A stretch of 64,000 nt of DNA from Syngnathus acus (lineage: Eukaryota > Chordata > Actinopteri > Syngnathiformes > Syngnathidae), in the NCBI RefSeq assembly GCF_901709675.1, contig NC_051105.1, positions 3,837,104-3,901,103 on the forward strand. The letters are read 5' to 3'. Below, one piece after another: positions 50,930 to 62,753 of the stretch (position 1 is the first letter of the stretch; every line of letters starts with the position of its first letter). The notes under the pieces were generated by a model. It saw only the letters and a program-made list of their open reading frames with translations, was not told where the DNA came from and did no database searches. A program made the translations under genes and the position numbers.

Positions 50930-51560
50930 CCTCTTAGTCAACCTCGCAAGACGGCCTGTCACGAAGCGGCGTTCTGATGTCGCTTTTATCTGGCCTGCCG
51001 CCGTCCTCCTCCGCCGCTGAATCCGTCTTCCAGCCGGCTCACTACATCAATTCACATTACCTGCAAATTAGCAAACTTTCAACCCCGCAGTGCGCTTGAT
51101 CCAAATAGAGTCTAAATGCCATTTCTGTTCCTATTAACCTACGGAGCGGCGTGGCAAACATTTTCGTGAGGTTGCCGGGGGGGGGAAAACACGAGGCTAA
51201 TGGCCGCGTTGTGACAGCGCTACTCACCGTGATTTATGATTCTGTGTTTAAGTTGATTACTCCACTGCTGACTCGGAATACTATTTCAATTAGTGCACTG
51301 AAGGTCACTCCGCCAAATCCCTCCATAATCTATTCCTATTAACACTAATGCGCCGAGTATCCATATCTGTTCACCCTTGTTGATTCAAATCATCCGCGCT
51401 CCTAACGGCCGCCTTGTTTACGCGTTTACTGCTCTGGGCATATCTCGCCTTCTTGTGTCTTTAATGTCTTCATAGTGCTTCCTTGCATTTATAGCATTTG
51501 TTATGTCCAATTTCCTTCTTCAGATCAAATGATATTTATGCTGAATGACAATGATTCAAA
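50930..51560. promoter_or_regulatory. Candidate non-coding regulatory block
   Basis: Relatively CpG-rich and repeat-free (cctgccgccgtcctcctccgcc; cctaacggccgccttgtttacgcg). It has embedded sites such as cacattacctgcaaattagc and ttcaattagtgc. It could be a composite enhancer. No coding frame or splice structure was recognised. Confidence 0.3.
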
Positions 51561-51839
51561 GTGCTCTCCTGGGAATGAGGTAAGGAAGCAACAACCCCCG
51601 ATTACTTGTCGCCGCCAGAAACCCAAAATAGCCTTGGCGTGATCAAAATTTCAGAGGTCAGAATTAATTTTACATCACGTTCGTTCACAGTCCCGCTCAC
51701 CCATGCAGGGAGAGGAAATGAGCTACCTGCGTTTTAATAGAATATGTTGCCACGGTAAGCGCTGGTGGACATGATAGACTTCACTTTCGCACTGAATCAA
51801 ACACCGAGGAGACAGCGCTAAGCGATGATGAACAATGAA

Positions 51840-52010
51840 ATTCAAATTTCAAAGGGAGTGTAAAATACAGTTTAGCAGCTTAAATGCAGGCGGTATTTCT
51901 TTTCAGATAAGAGGCCACCGTTCAGTGCAGCTTTCATTATGTGCAATCGGAATAATCCTTTAACACGTTTATTGATTAGGTACAAAGCGGCTATTTAACA
52001 TTGCGATGGG
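51840..52010. promoter_or_regulatory. Candidate non-coding regulatory block
   Basis: Repeat-free stretch containing tttcagataagaggcc (GATA core), gctttcattatgtgcaatcgg and cacgtttattgattagg. Inference from motif clustering only. Confidence 0.25.
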
Positions 52011-54223
52011 GATCTGTTTTGCTAACAGCTCAGTGTCCAAAACCTTTGTCAGATATGTATATAAAATTGGACAAAAGTAGTTAAATGTAGCATGACAGAC
52101 ACAAGACACAGAGTACTTAAAATGCATAGCACTATCAAATGGCTAAATGTGACATGATAAAATCACACATCTGCTGTTGTATTCAGCAATTTAATAATCA
52201 ATTTAACATCCATCGTTAATCTTAAATGAAATGTTGCGGGTATTCAGCTTATTGACACCCTTTACTAATGTCATCCTGAATCAGCACTGATGCTTGCACA
52301 CAGGCAAGCACACCTTTTAGGGGCAGTGGTGGGGGGCATGATACACGATGTAGTTGACAAGACAAAATATTACAAAGTATTAATATTGTGATATTCTCTC
52401 TTTGCGCAGTATTGATACATCAACTGATAGATTATTGATTTTTATTCCTGAATTGTTTTCTATACTTGCTTTGCCTGGCAAAGTGGTACGTATTAGCTTA
52501 TTTTGGTTTATGCTTATAACTATGTGCAAAAAGCTTTTTTTTTATTTTTTATAAATGTTGCTCTTCTTAATTCACATAGTTTAGATGTTGTAATGAATGA
52601 AAGATGTTTGTTCCAATGCATAAATTTTCGCATAATCGCTTCATAAATATCATGATATGATTGTGATGGTTGGTAAAAGGCAAATTCTTGCGACAACTTA
52701 ATGTGACACTCTCCAATTCCCATCCCTATTAACAAGACGTGCAACTCGAAAGTATTTGAAAACGTCTAAAAACGGAATTGCTCTTATCAGCTAAAGCAGA
52801 CCACGAAGAGAGGATTTTTTTTTTTCAAGAGGAGGGTAAAAGTGCTGACATTGTCACCACTTGATGGGACTCTATTGAAGGGGTAGGTGAAAACACTTGG
52901 TCGCTGTGACATCCATTTTCAAAATGATTTAACTGTGTTGGAGGGAAGAAACTTCCGAGCCCTGATTTACCTCTGATGACAGCCACGCGGCCTCCGAAAC
53001 AATGTTTCCAAGGCTGCTTGGGAATGACGAGTGGTCACGTCTGTAGAGCCGTCCCCATTGGTTTGATTTATGGCGGCGGGATCCAATAAAAATGGCAATC
53101 AAATCAGCCCAGCCACTTTACAGGTAGAGAGCTGTCTGATTGAGTTGTCGAAGGCATGGCTGAGGCTCAGAATGATTATGCTAGGAAACGGAGAGGGGTC
53201 CATCTCGGCGCGCCCAACAAGGACACCATACATCTCCCCGTGCAGCTTTCCCCACTCCACTGTGCAATGTATCCAAAATAACTGCACACCTACTGCCTGC
53301 GCACCTCCTCTCGCTGAAGGTTATTTGTCGTCTGAAGGACTCCACCTGTCAGCACGTGATGAATACCATGTACACAGACGGGAGCGGCGGTCGGGTCCAG
53401 GATTAGCCGGAAAACTCACTGATCTGTGAATAACCTAAAAAAGAGGAGCTGAAGATTAGCAATGATGCTTTTAGGGATGATCCATCAAACTCAACTACCC
53501 CAGTCACTCAAATGAATCATCGCACTTGATTCTTTAACCTAGCTGAAGTGCGAACGACTGCTGCGTTGCCTGCCAGGTCACCGGGATCATTTTGAGGATG
53601 TTTATTAAATCACCGCTATCAATTTTCTTTCGCTGATCATCTTTTTAGCCACGTCGTCCTTGGGGATAAGTCAAGCGCACAATGATGTTAAAGGTTGCCA
53701 TATTCACCGTACGGCTCCTCTATTCAACCTCCTGAAGCTATGCAATATCGAGTTATGGCCTTTTGCTGTCGCATACAAGTATTTACCATAACGACATCTT
53801 GTCAGCTGAGTCTCCCAACATGTGTTAAAGGGATTGTTGATGGTTTCTCCAAATTTTCCCTGTAGGCTCATATAAAATCCCCAAACAGGTAGTTCCTGTG
53901 ATATCGTGTCAATTAGTTGAATTTCATATTAAACGCAATTGGTATTTATAATGTTCTTAAAACAACCACCGAATCAGAGTGATTATTATCTTGTTTTTTT
54001 TCTCTTTAATTATTTATTATTTTCATCGCTATCAGTAATTTCTTGTTTCGGATCCCAACACTGCCCCCATGGTTTTTGGTTGTACTGCGACAAACTTGTC
54101 TGTGCCTGGCCCAACTGAATACATTTGTTACAATTATGAAACTTGTGTCATAATATTCAGCTGTACTGGTCAAAGGACAAACGAGTAAAAGTAAAGATTA
54201 AGGCTTTGTTTTATTTTTTCAAG

Positions 54224-54534
54224 TACCGTATTTTCTGCACTATAAGGCGCACCGGATTATAAGGCGCACCTTCAATGAATGGCCCATTTTAAAACTTTGT
54301 CCATATATAAGGCACGCCGGATTATAAGGCGCACCTTCAATGAATGGCCCATTTTAAAACTTTGTCCATATATAAGCTATATACATTTGGCCCGCGGGCC
54401 GGACTTTGGACACACCTGCTGTAGTGGCTCAATATTGGTCCATATATAAGGCGCACCTGATTATAAGGCGCACTGTCGGCTTTTGAGAAAATTGGAGGTT
54501 TTTAGGTGCGCCTTATAGTGCGGAAAATATGGTA
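54224..54534. mobile_element. Palindromic MITE with internal tandem duplication
   Basis: The terminal 30 bp (54224-54253 and 54505-54534) are inverted repeats with two mismatches, starting taccgtattttctgcac and ending ggaaaatatggta. The internal unit gattataaggcgcaccttc, aatgaatggcccattttaaa, actttgtccatatataa is present twice. A ggcccgcgggccggactttgg fragment interrupts the interior. Related to the element at 20005. Confidence 0.85.
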
Positions 54535-55986
54535 CATTCACTTCTCTATTGTGACTGTCAGAACACTAACAGAGAACTCAAATGGGGTTGATTTCTAGCC
54601 AGTACCCTTATCCAACACTACATCTGGATTTGGTCCTGAGGATGCCAGCGATTCTCAGAGAAGGCTTCAATACAGAAGACTCATGTTGCTGGGAATCGGA
54701 AAAATAATGTATCATGTCGTTAGATACCTAATAAGGGACCAATGATTTTAAAATACAGTTGGCAGAAGGTACTAGCAATAATTGAAGAGCTTTCAGGATG
54801 CTGCTATACAGTTCACTAAAAAGCAGATCCACTAATATGCCAAGTAGAAGCAACAAAAAAGTTCTTTGTCCAAGTTGGAGCTCTGCAATAAGTAACCAAC
54901 TTCATCCGGGGCAATGGAATTTGATTAAAACAGCAATACTCACTGAACAAGGCAAGAGTAAAGTTTAACTGAATACAAGTGAACCATTTTTGACTCGTCA
55001 GTGTCTTGAGAGTTTTATTATTGCTGCTCTGCATAACACCATTCAGATTCTATTTACATCCCAACAAGCTTTCTCTCACCAACTCGTGGTTGTTTGCTTT
55101 GGGGTTCCAAATTTGATCATACGTATCATAACACAAACTGTTTGTGGCTTTAAAGTGACATTTCACATATTTATTATTCGTAAAGTAGGAAACAGTTATG
55201 TTTATCGTCCAAATACATCACCTCCTGAGGCGGTTAGTGGTACATGAATTATTGATAATATATTCAAAAGTAATTTGATCAAATTTGTTGTTTCTGAAGT
55301 GTGTATAAAACGTGTCGCCCTTTGCATTAATTAGTAGTTCATAAAGGGTTGGTGATCCCCGCAATAAGAACTGACCTGTGACTTGTTTTGGGTCCAGATC
55401 CCAAGTTCAGGAAAGACTGTTTTTGATAGTCCCTTTACCAGAGCTGCTGTTTGGAGCAGTAGGAACACATCGCCAATAATCATGAGAACCATTTTCCTTG
55501 TCTTTAATCTAACGGCATCTCAGGCAGGGTTGTTTAGAGTGCACGAGGAAGCTCACGTTCAGGAAGTAAATTGGATCAAAGTACACGCAGCTGCTTAAGC
55601 ACTTATTTGCCTCGGGTAAGCTGAGTCCAAATCACCCATCATTGTTGCGGAGAGGTGACATGCTTTGGGACAGGAAAAGGAATTGGGGGCTGATAGTGCA
55701 GCAGCTCCTTGTGTCATGCAGGGGCCGCTGGATGACGGCCAGCCTGTTGAAGAACAATTGAACATAGAACTTTGGAATAGTTATGTGTTGTGGAAACATA
55801 ATCGCTTTTTGCCCTTCACAACAGGTACAAGCACATCCTTTGGAATAAGCACAAAAATACAAATGACGTGATTCAAAAGAAAGGATGCGAGTGAGTCAAC
55901 AGGACAGGAATCATTAAAAATATATAAGAACAACTGGACACGCTTTAAATAAACTCTGACTTGTTTGTTTTTCCATTTTTTTTTGA

Positions 55987-56220
55987 AGTCGTAAAGTCTT
56001 GTTCTTTTTGTTCACCACTGTTACATGTTTTCCGTATTTGTGGATAATGGCTCTCACCGTGGTTCACTGCAGTTCTAAAGCTTTAGGGAAGGCCTTTTGA
56101 CCCTTACAGCCTGACTGATGTCAGTGGCTTTATTTTTCTTCCGCTCTTCAATTTCTTTGGAGCGTGGAATTTTGCTGTAGGTTTTTTAATTCTTTTGACC
56201 AACTCCATTTTGTCAGACAG
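55987..56220 (-). pseudogene. Tc1/mariner transposase N-terminal fragment, decayed
   Basis: The minus-strand translation reads FPKALELQ, stop, TTVRAIIHKYGKHVTVVN. This matches the helix-turn-helix DNA-binding region of fish Tc1-like transposases, where the pattern KALGLxxTTVRAIIxKW is usual. Upstream in the same frame are stops (for example after LQRN), so the copy is dead. The catalytic DDE domain and inverted repeats are not seen. Confidence 0.7.
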
Positions 56221-56533
56221 GTCATTTTTTTTCCAACAGGTGTGGAGGTACTCAGTCTTAGGTGAATGAACTCATCTCATCAAATGTGAATAGCCACAGT
56301 TAAGTTACGATTTTAAAAGGATTAAATATATTTTTGCACAGGGCCAGGTAATTTAAAATAATGGTTTTCCTTGATAAATAAAATTATCATTTAATAGCCA
56401 CATTTTATGTTTACCCGGGTTATCTTTGCATGATATATATGTCTGATATTTTGATTTCAGGTGAAGAATACAACTTTATTTTCATAATATAAATAACATT
56501 CTGATAACAGTCACTGTGTCTCTAAGATTATTT

Positions 56534-56646
56534 TATGCCTTTTCAGTTCTATAAAAAGTAACCAATTAAAGAGTATTTTTTTATTTTTATATGATTTATT
56601 ATATGCTTTTTCAGTTTTATAGAAAGTAACCAATTAGAGAGTATTT
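56534..56646. repeat. Tandem duplication, 69-bp period
   Basis: The 44-bp segment at 56534-56577 (atgccttttcagttctat... gagtattt) is repeated at 56603-56646 with about five substitutions. The spacer is AT-rich. Confidence 0.8.
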
Positions 56647-58270
56647 ATGGGCCTGTATTGAGACAAATATGGACTCAAATAAACCACTGATGATTGGTAA
56701 CAGGTCATTCACATAGATAAATATTTTTCTGTGGGTATATGAGATGGCAGTTCCACAGAGCCCCCTACAGATGAGCCAAGCTTGCACAAGTCGGTAATTA
56801 TCATAAGCAAACACAGGCCAATATGAACACAAAGCCCTTGAAATCTGTTCTGTTTAGAGTGAAGCCTGTACTGTAAACTGACCGTGGTCTAAAAGGATAT
56901 GGTTTGATATAATCCGAGGTTAAACTTTTGTGACCTGTTCTACGTGGACACAAGATGAAAGTTCAAGGATTTGGACGAGTTGGACTAACGTGGCATGAAA
57001 CAGGAAATAGTCATTCATTGATTTTGTGTGTGTGTCCACAAAGATCAATTTTATTTTTCCTTTGTTTGGCGACTACAATGCAGCAGGCAGGATGTGTTTC
57101 TACAAGTGAGGGCCAAATGGAGCTATAAATCAAGTGTTGGAGCAGAAACACACAATGTCACAATGTCATAGTACTCGTAGACAGTACAGTACAACATTTC
57201 ACAAACACTCCTACAGTCTGATTTAAAAAAACAAACCAACGTTATCTTACAAACCACATGATCATAAAGTATCATAGGAAAGCAAAATATTTTGAGTCAG
57301 ATTTGTAGACACTTTTTCCATCCACAGAAGAATGTAGCACGTTGTCGTCCAGTGGAGTTTTTGTGCAGATAAAATCGCACGACAATAACCACTTACGGCA
57401 AATAACACAGATATGTCGAATTCACATAAAAGTTGATATCTGATATTTAATTTTAGCTCACAAGCAGGTGCAGCAACAGGATTGCTCAGATACAATGTCA
57501 GGGCTCAAAAGTCAGAACTCTATAAAATCTGGCACAGCTTAGTCCGAATAAGAGAATTGGAAGGAGTATGATCAAGTTTCATACATGTGATTTGGGAATT
57601 TAATCTTGTACTGAATAAAATACATAATGGAAATTGCAATTGCTCTGTTAAGTCTGCAGGGGCACTGTTCTTTCCCTGTATCTAAAATTGGACCTGTAGT
57701 GAATTAGGACTATGTGGATTTGAAATAAAGTAATATTTGTACCTGGATCTGTACAGAACGTTCACTCGCTTACTAGTTGGACTTTGAGGCTTAATATTGT
57801 CCCTGATTCAAAAATGCTTTGGTTAACAAATCCGCACCGCAGCTAGCTTAATGCGCAAATTTTGATGATCCGTTTGACTCTGCCCATGTTCGCTTTTGTG
57901 TGCCAACTGACACATTGTTTAATTGTATCGAACCTGCGCAGTCTGGCTGTGAAGTTTACTCTCCAAAGTGACGTCTCAAGCACATTTCCAGTGCGGGCCT
58001 ATTTAAGATTCATAGAAAAGTCCATCCAGCCACAATCAATATCTCCTTGAGATTTAAGTCATGTTATGTGTCCCCTTCACAGACCTGATTTAAAACATCA
58101 GCACAAAGTATTTTTAATTTTATTGCCTGCTGCAAATGAAAATTAATGACGCTGACACACACAATTAACAATGAAAAATGCAGATTCTAGTAATTACTTG
58201 AGCTCACATTTAAGGTGCTCATCAACATTGAAGAAAACCCAAAAATGCTCCTTATTTGAAATTGGTTTTA

Positions 58271-58492
58271 TCCATCTTTCCATTTTCAACACCGCTTATC
58301 TAGTTTCGGGTTGCGAGGGGTCCGGTAGCCTATCCCAGCTGACGTTGGGCGAAAGGTAGACCGCACCCTAAACTGGTTACCAGCAGGGCACAAACAAACA
58401 ACCAATCACACCCACACCGTCACTGAGCGGGAATCGATCCCACACTGCCTGCAAGTCAGGCGAGTGTACTCCTACACCATCACATATAGTCT
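58271..58492 (-). mobile_element. tRNA-derived SINE, full length
   Basis: Read on the minus strand it has a head with an A-box-like tggtgtaggagtacactcg and a B-box-like gggatcgattccc. The body then carries tgattggttgtttgtttgtg, cagtttagggtgcgg and cagctgggataggctaccgg, then agataagcggtg and a short tail. It is the best-preserved SINE here. Confidence 0.75.
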
Positions 58493-60656
58493 TGTCGTCA
58501 TATTTGTTACTTTGTGTTTATTGTTTAATGATTAAACTCATTTTCAAAAATTAATAATCATTTAAAAAATTATAATTTCTTAGCTTTCATGCTACATTCA
58601 ATTCAAGAAATTTAGTCAGATTCTCCTCCGTGGATATCCATTAATTTGTTTGTAAAAGGTGCTTCCTCAGTGGTGCAAGGACAATGTTTGTCATTTTGCT
58701 CTATTTTGACAGGGGAAAATGTGCCAATTATTCTGTATTACTTTACCCACAGTATACTGTCGGCAAGCTGCAAAATCAACCTTTATCAACGTTCCAGAGC
58801 ATTCTATCCATCTGACTTAAGACCCAGGAGATCTCATTGTGGTATTTTCCATGTGAAGGCACCATTGCACACCAGGCCGTTGACAAATAACTCGGCAGCC
58901 AGCAATAACAAATGTCAGTGTCAGTCGCCGACCGTGGCTCAGGTTGGGAGTCTCCTAATGACAACCTCACTCTTGCCTTCCATCTCCAATGCTCAGCCAA
59001 CCTGTCGATGCAGCAGCGGCACTCAGTGCATCTTGATTATTTGAGGAGGCGCAAGTAAACGCTAAAGATCGAGGGGTAAAGCGCACACATTCAGGCTAAT
59101 GCTAATCTGCTTGCGTAGTGGCCCTGGAGAAGCGGCGTGTCCATTGATTTGATCTCTCACATCAAAAGACAAACAGTGGTGCAAGTCAGCACTTCCCTGG
59201 TCAATGTCACTCCTTGAAGTGATTCCCTAACACACATACACACACACACATGCACACACACTTGCATCTTAATGTATGTAGCCAAGCAATGGCATTTATC
59301 TAAAAGAAAGAATAGTTTGCAGTAAGAGCACAGACATCCACCAAGGCTGAACGATTCAAAATGTGTCCTCCTTCCAAACACTGCATGCACAAGTTGTTCT
59401 ATTGTATCAACTTGGTGACTCTGCGCCAAAGGCCCCTAATTCAAGTTGACTTTAACAGTGAAAAACAAATGTATATATAATATTCTATATTCTGACCCGT
59501 CGCAAAGTTTCATGGGAATCAGTTGTGTATTTTTTGTGTAATACTGTTCCCAAACATCAATCAAAATATTCCCTCTTGCCCTACACCTTTCGTACTCGGC
59601 GGTCAAAGGGCAATGACCCCGCGCCCCCCTCCTCCTCTAGTTCCGATCTTAGTGATTCCAGTAGACTCCACAATATTGTATTTGTGTTACCAGGAACTAT
59701 GTTACTTTGTTGTATTTTCTGTGATATTGTTTATTTTGTTTTGAATTCCAGTTTTGGTTGCTTTAAAGTTGATCCAAAGTATGAATGAAAAAAAAAAAAC
59801 ACAGAGTGAGCAAAGTGGTTTCCATATTCACCTACAAGCCAGAGTCAGCTCTTTAGAGACTTGATGCATTTGCATGGAATTTATTCCTTTGTCCCTACCT
59901 GTTACGGATCTTTCATTAATGTTGTCTTTTAACGCAGAGTCTCCTGCAGAGCCCGGGAATAAAGTTGACAGTGCTTGGAACTCTGGAACTGCTGAAAAAA
60001 AAAAAAAAAGTGTTCAAAGCGCCATGCGGACCCCTTTATGTGTTCCCTTAATCATTCAAAAGCCTGTGGTGGTATGCCACTTGCGTAGCTCCTCCATATG
60101 ACGAGGAGAATTAATGTTTGGCCCCTCTGATGCATTCTTTTTGAGGGAATAAAAGGCGTGTGAAGGAGAGGGGGGGGAGAGCATTATCTATTCAAGGAGC
60201 ACCGGGAATACGCCGACTGTGCCTCAGCTCTGTTGTAGCTGCTGCGTCTCATTTTGTCTATCGCAGATCACAGAGCTTCAGACCGCGATCTTTGCAACGG
60301 GGGATACGCCGAGTCGGAAATGGTGCTGTTTTATTAGAACCCTGTGGGAGAGTTTTGTAGAGACGGGCGCACTGTTGAGCCGATTTGAATCCTGCTAGTG
60401 CTGAATAGATATGATAATATTGGAATTCTTTGGAAATCATTGCTACATAGTACTTTTGATGTTGTTGTCGTGAGATCCTCCGGTAGATGGATCACTATAG
60501 CCGCACTGTGTTTTACTAAAACCATACAATTCAAATTCTTTCATTGTCGTTTTCAGACTAAGGACAAATAAATCACCATCTTGTTGCCACAGTCAAAAGC
60601 CAAATTTTGCACGCTTAGTCAGTTGAGTGTTTGACCCCTCAAAATGGCTCAATCGT

Positions 60657-60657
60657 G

Positions 60658-60716
<59 letters not shown>
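60657..60716. repeat. (TTTC)n microsatellite
   Basis: About 14-15 uninterrupted tetranucleotide units. All-pyrimidine on the + strand. Confidence 0.95.
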
Positions 60717-62257
60717 ATGTCCCAACGGTGGCACAATTATTTATTTTTTTTCTTTGTAGTTTTCAAACAACCGCCATTGTCACAGACAAGATTGCGTAAT
60801 TTTTTTAACTTTTAAGTTCCAGTATATTTGGAGCATGTATTTGAGTTTACGTGTGGAGGTGGGTGAAGAGAAGTAGCAGGGAGACCGGTAGCCCAAGAGA
60901 CACGCAAGAGGACAATACCGTCTCATGGGAGAATTTTATGCTGCAGAAGTTAATTTGAATACATAAAGGAAGACTAAAGTAGGAACGGAATGGGGCTACA
61001 ACATTCTCTGTGTTTTCCTGTTCCCTTGTGGGAAAGAAAAAAAGGCAGATTAGCTCATGTTTTCTTTTTTCTTAACAATGTGGCCCTATTTGCTATTACT
61101 AATGATGAGCGATTGAGCCAGAAATAGAATTAGCACTTTGCTCCAGTTCTTCTCGCATACAGTTGCAATGCAATACTTGCTGGTCAATAGTAGATTGAAC
61201 TTTTGTCTTTTTCAAAAGAAAAAAACAATTTAACCAAGTAAAAGACCGATTGAGATTAAATCTCTTGTACAATGGTGACCTGACCAACAGGCAGCGTTTC
61301 ACATATACAGAATAAAACGAACAAAAAGAATGATCACATAAAATATACGATGATGTTAAACGCAATCAATAACGGTAAATCAATCACCTTGACAACAGAG
61401 GTTTAAAGTTTGGTAATATTGTGTTTAAAGCACGTCAAAGAAACTAGAGTGGCCAACTTAAGTCTAGTTTGGAAATTGTTCCATAGCCATTATCTAATGA
61501 AGCCATTCATGTACGTTATCTTTGCCTGTTAGTTTACAAGCATATTTAACCAGCAGTAATGTTTGATAACATGGCTGTCCATTACAAACATTTTTCTTGT
61601 TTTTTTTACATTTGTAACGGTGCAAAAGTTTTACTGCTATGAACGTGAGTCATTGAAAAAAATATTCCAATCAAAAAAGAAAGAAAAAGCAAAACAAGGA
61701 GGATCAAACTCTAACTCGTCATGACTCTGTAATGCTTATTTTTCTCTAAATGTAGCTCAAATTCCAAACTGTAAGATCAGAAAGGCATGCATGGGTCTCC
61801 AGAGCTTTTACTCTAATGCTTTTCACTGGTCAGCGATGATAACATTGATGTAATATATTGCCAAAGTAACAAACTAAGGGCAGCAAGGCTTTTTCCCACC
61901 AGTGCTAACTGAGTGTTATGACTAAGGCTACACACGCACACACACATGCACACACACTCGCATGCACATACATGCAAAACAATACAAAATAGTGCAACCC
62001 AAGAAAGAGTAGAAAATATTCATATCAGCACATTTTCCTGCTCAGGCAGACAACGCCCCGCATATTCCCCTTTGTACTTTTCCTGTTTGGTCTGCCCCCT
62101 TTACTTTGTCTCTTATCTGAGCATCATTCATTCCTTGTGAATGATCTTGCTTTTTTTTTTTCTTTTTTTTTTCTGCACGCCTCTTGCCCCCACCTCAACC
62201 CTACTTAAAAGAATGAGAGAATAAGGCTCTCCTTTGCAGACGACAGTTCTGTTAGCG

Positions 62258-62328
62258 TGACCCAAACTATCTGGGACAAATTTCTTTCATATAGTGCTTG
62301 GACAATAAAGATAATTCTGATTCTGAAT
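62258..62328 (+). mobile_element. LINE-like 3'-end remnant
   Basis: It ends with ttggacaataaagataattctgattctgaat. A tail of the form ACAATAAAGAT followed by ATTCTG-type repeats is typical of fish non-LTR retrotransposon 3' ends. No reverse-transcriptase frame was seen upstream. Confidence 0.4.
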
Positions 62329-62735
62329 ATTCAGGGTGCATGACCGGGACATATCCACATCAGGTCTGCTCAGTGTGTTCTACAGAGCTCCTGGAGAGGT
62401 CGCTGTTGTATGGTGTCCCTTCTTTTTAGCAAGTTGTGTGACATTGAAGACAGCAGAAGGGATTACAGAGTTAATTTTGTTTGCCAAGCCGTAACGTCTA
62501 GCACAAACAACAATTCTTTTTTTCTTTTCAAATAGAAAAGTTTTGTTGGTGTTTAATCTTTGCAATGATGATCCGTCATTAATGTCCATGCCAGTGTTAA
62601 TCACATTGCACTGGTAGTAAGTTAACCAAATGAAGAGCCTTGTGTACATATGTCTCAAGGCATTTTAGAACGGCGGGATTATTATGATTATTTTTCTCTC
62701 CACTGGAAAAAAGCACATTATGTTAATCGCCAAAT

Positions 62736-62753
62736 CCCCCCCCCCCCCCCCCC
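62736..62753. repeat. Poly(C) run
   Basis: About 18 consecutive C in caaatcccc...ccatattt. A likely site of sequencing or assembly length error. Confidence 0.9.

Larger units (their letters stand above)
46468..54223. other. Intergenic DNA with several candidate enhancers
   Basis: No supported gene. Repeat-free blocks at about 47820-48320, 49670-49880, 50930-51560, 51840-52010 and 52960-53830 look regulatory. A poly(T) run lies at 48376-48393 and a SINE head at 49184-49297. Open frames here (for example 53070-53429) have no recognisable domain. Confidence 0.6.

Noticed and set aside
53070-53429. 119-codon open frame in the desert
   Set aside because: No recognisable domain or splice context. 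The translation is rich in mixed residues with no family pattern, and the region looks like regulatory DNA.
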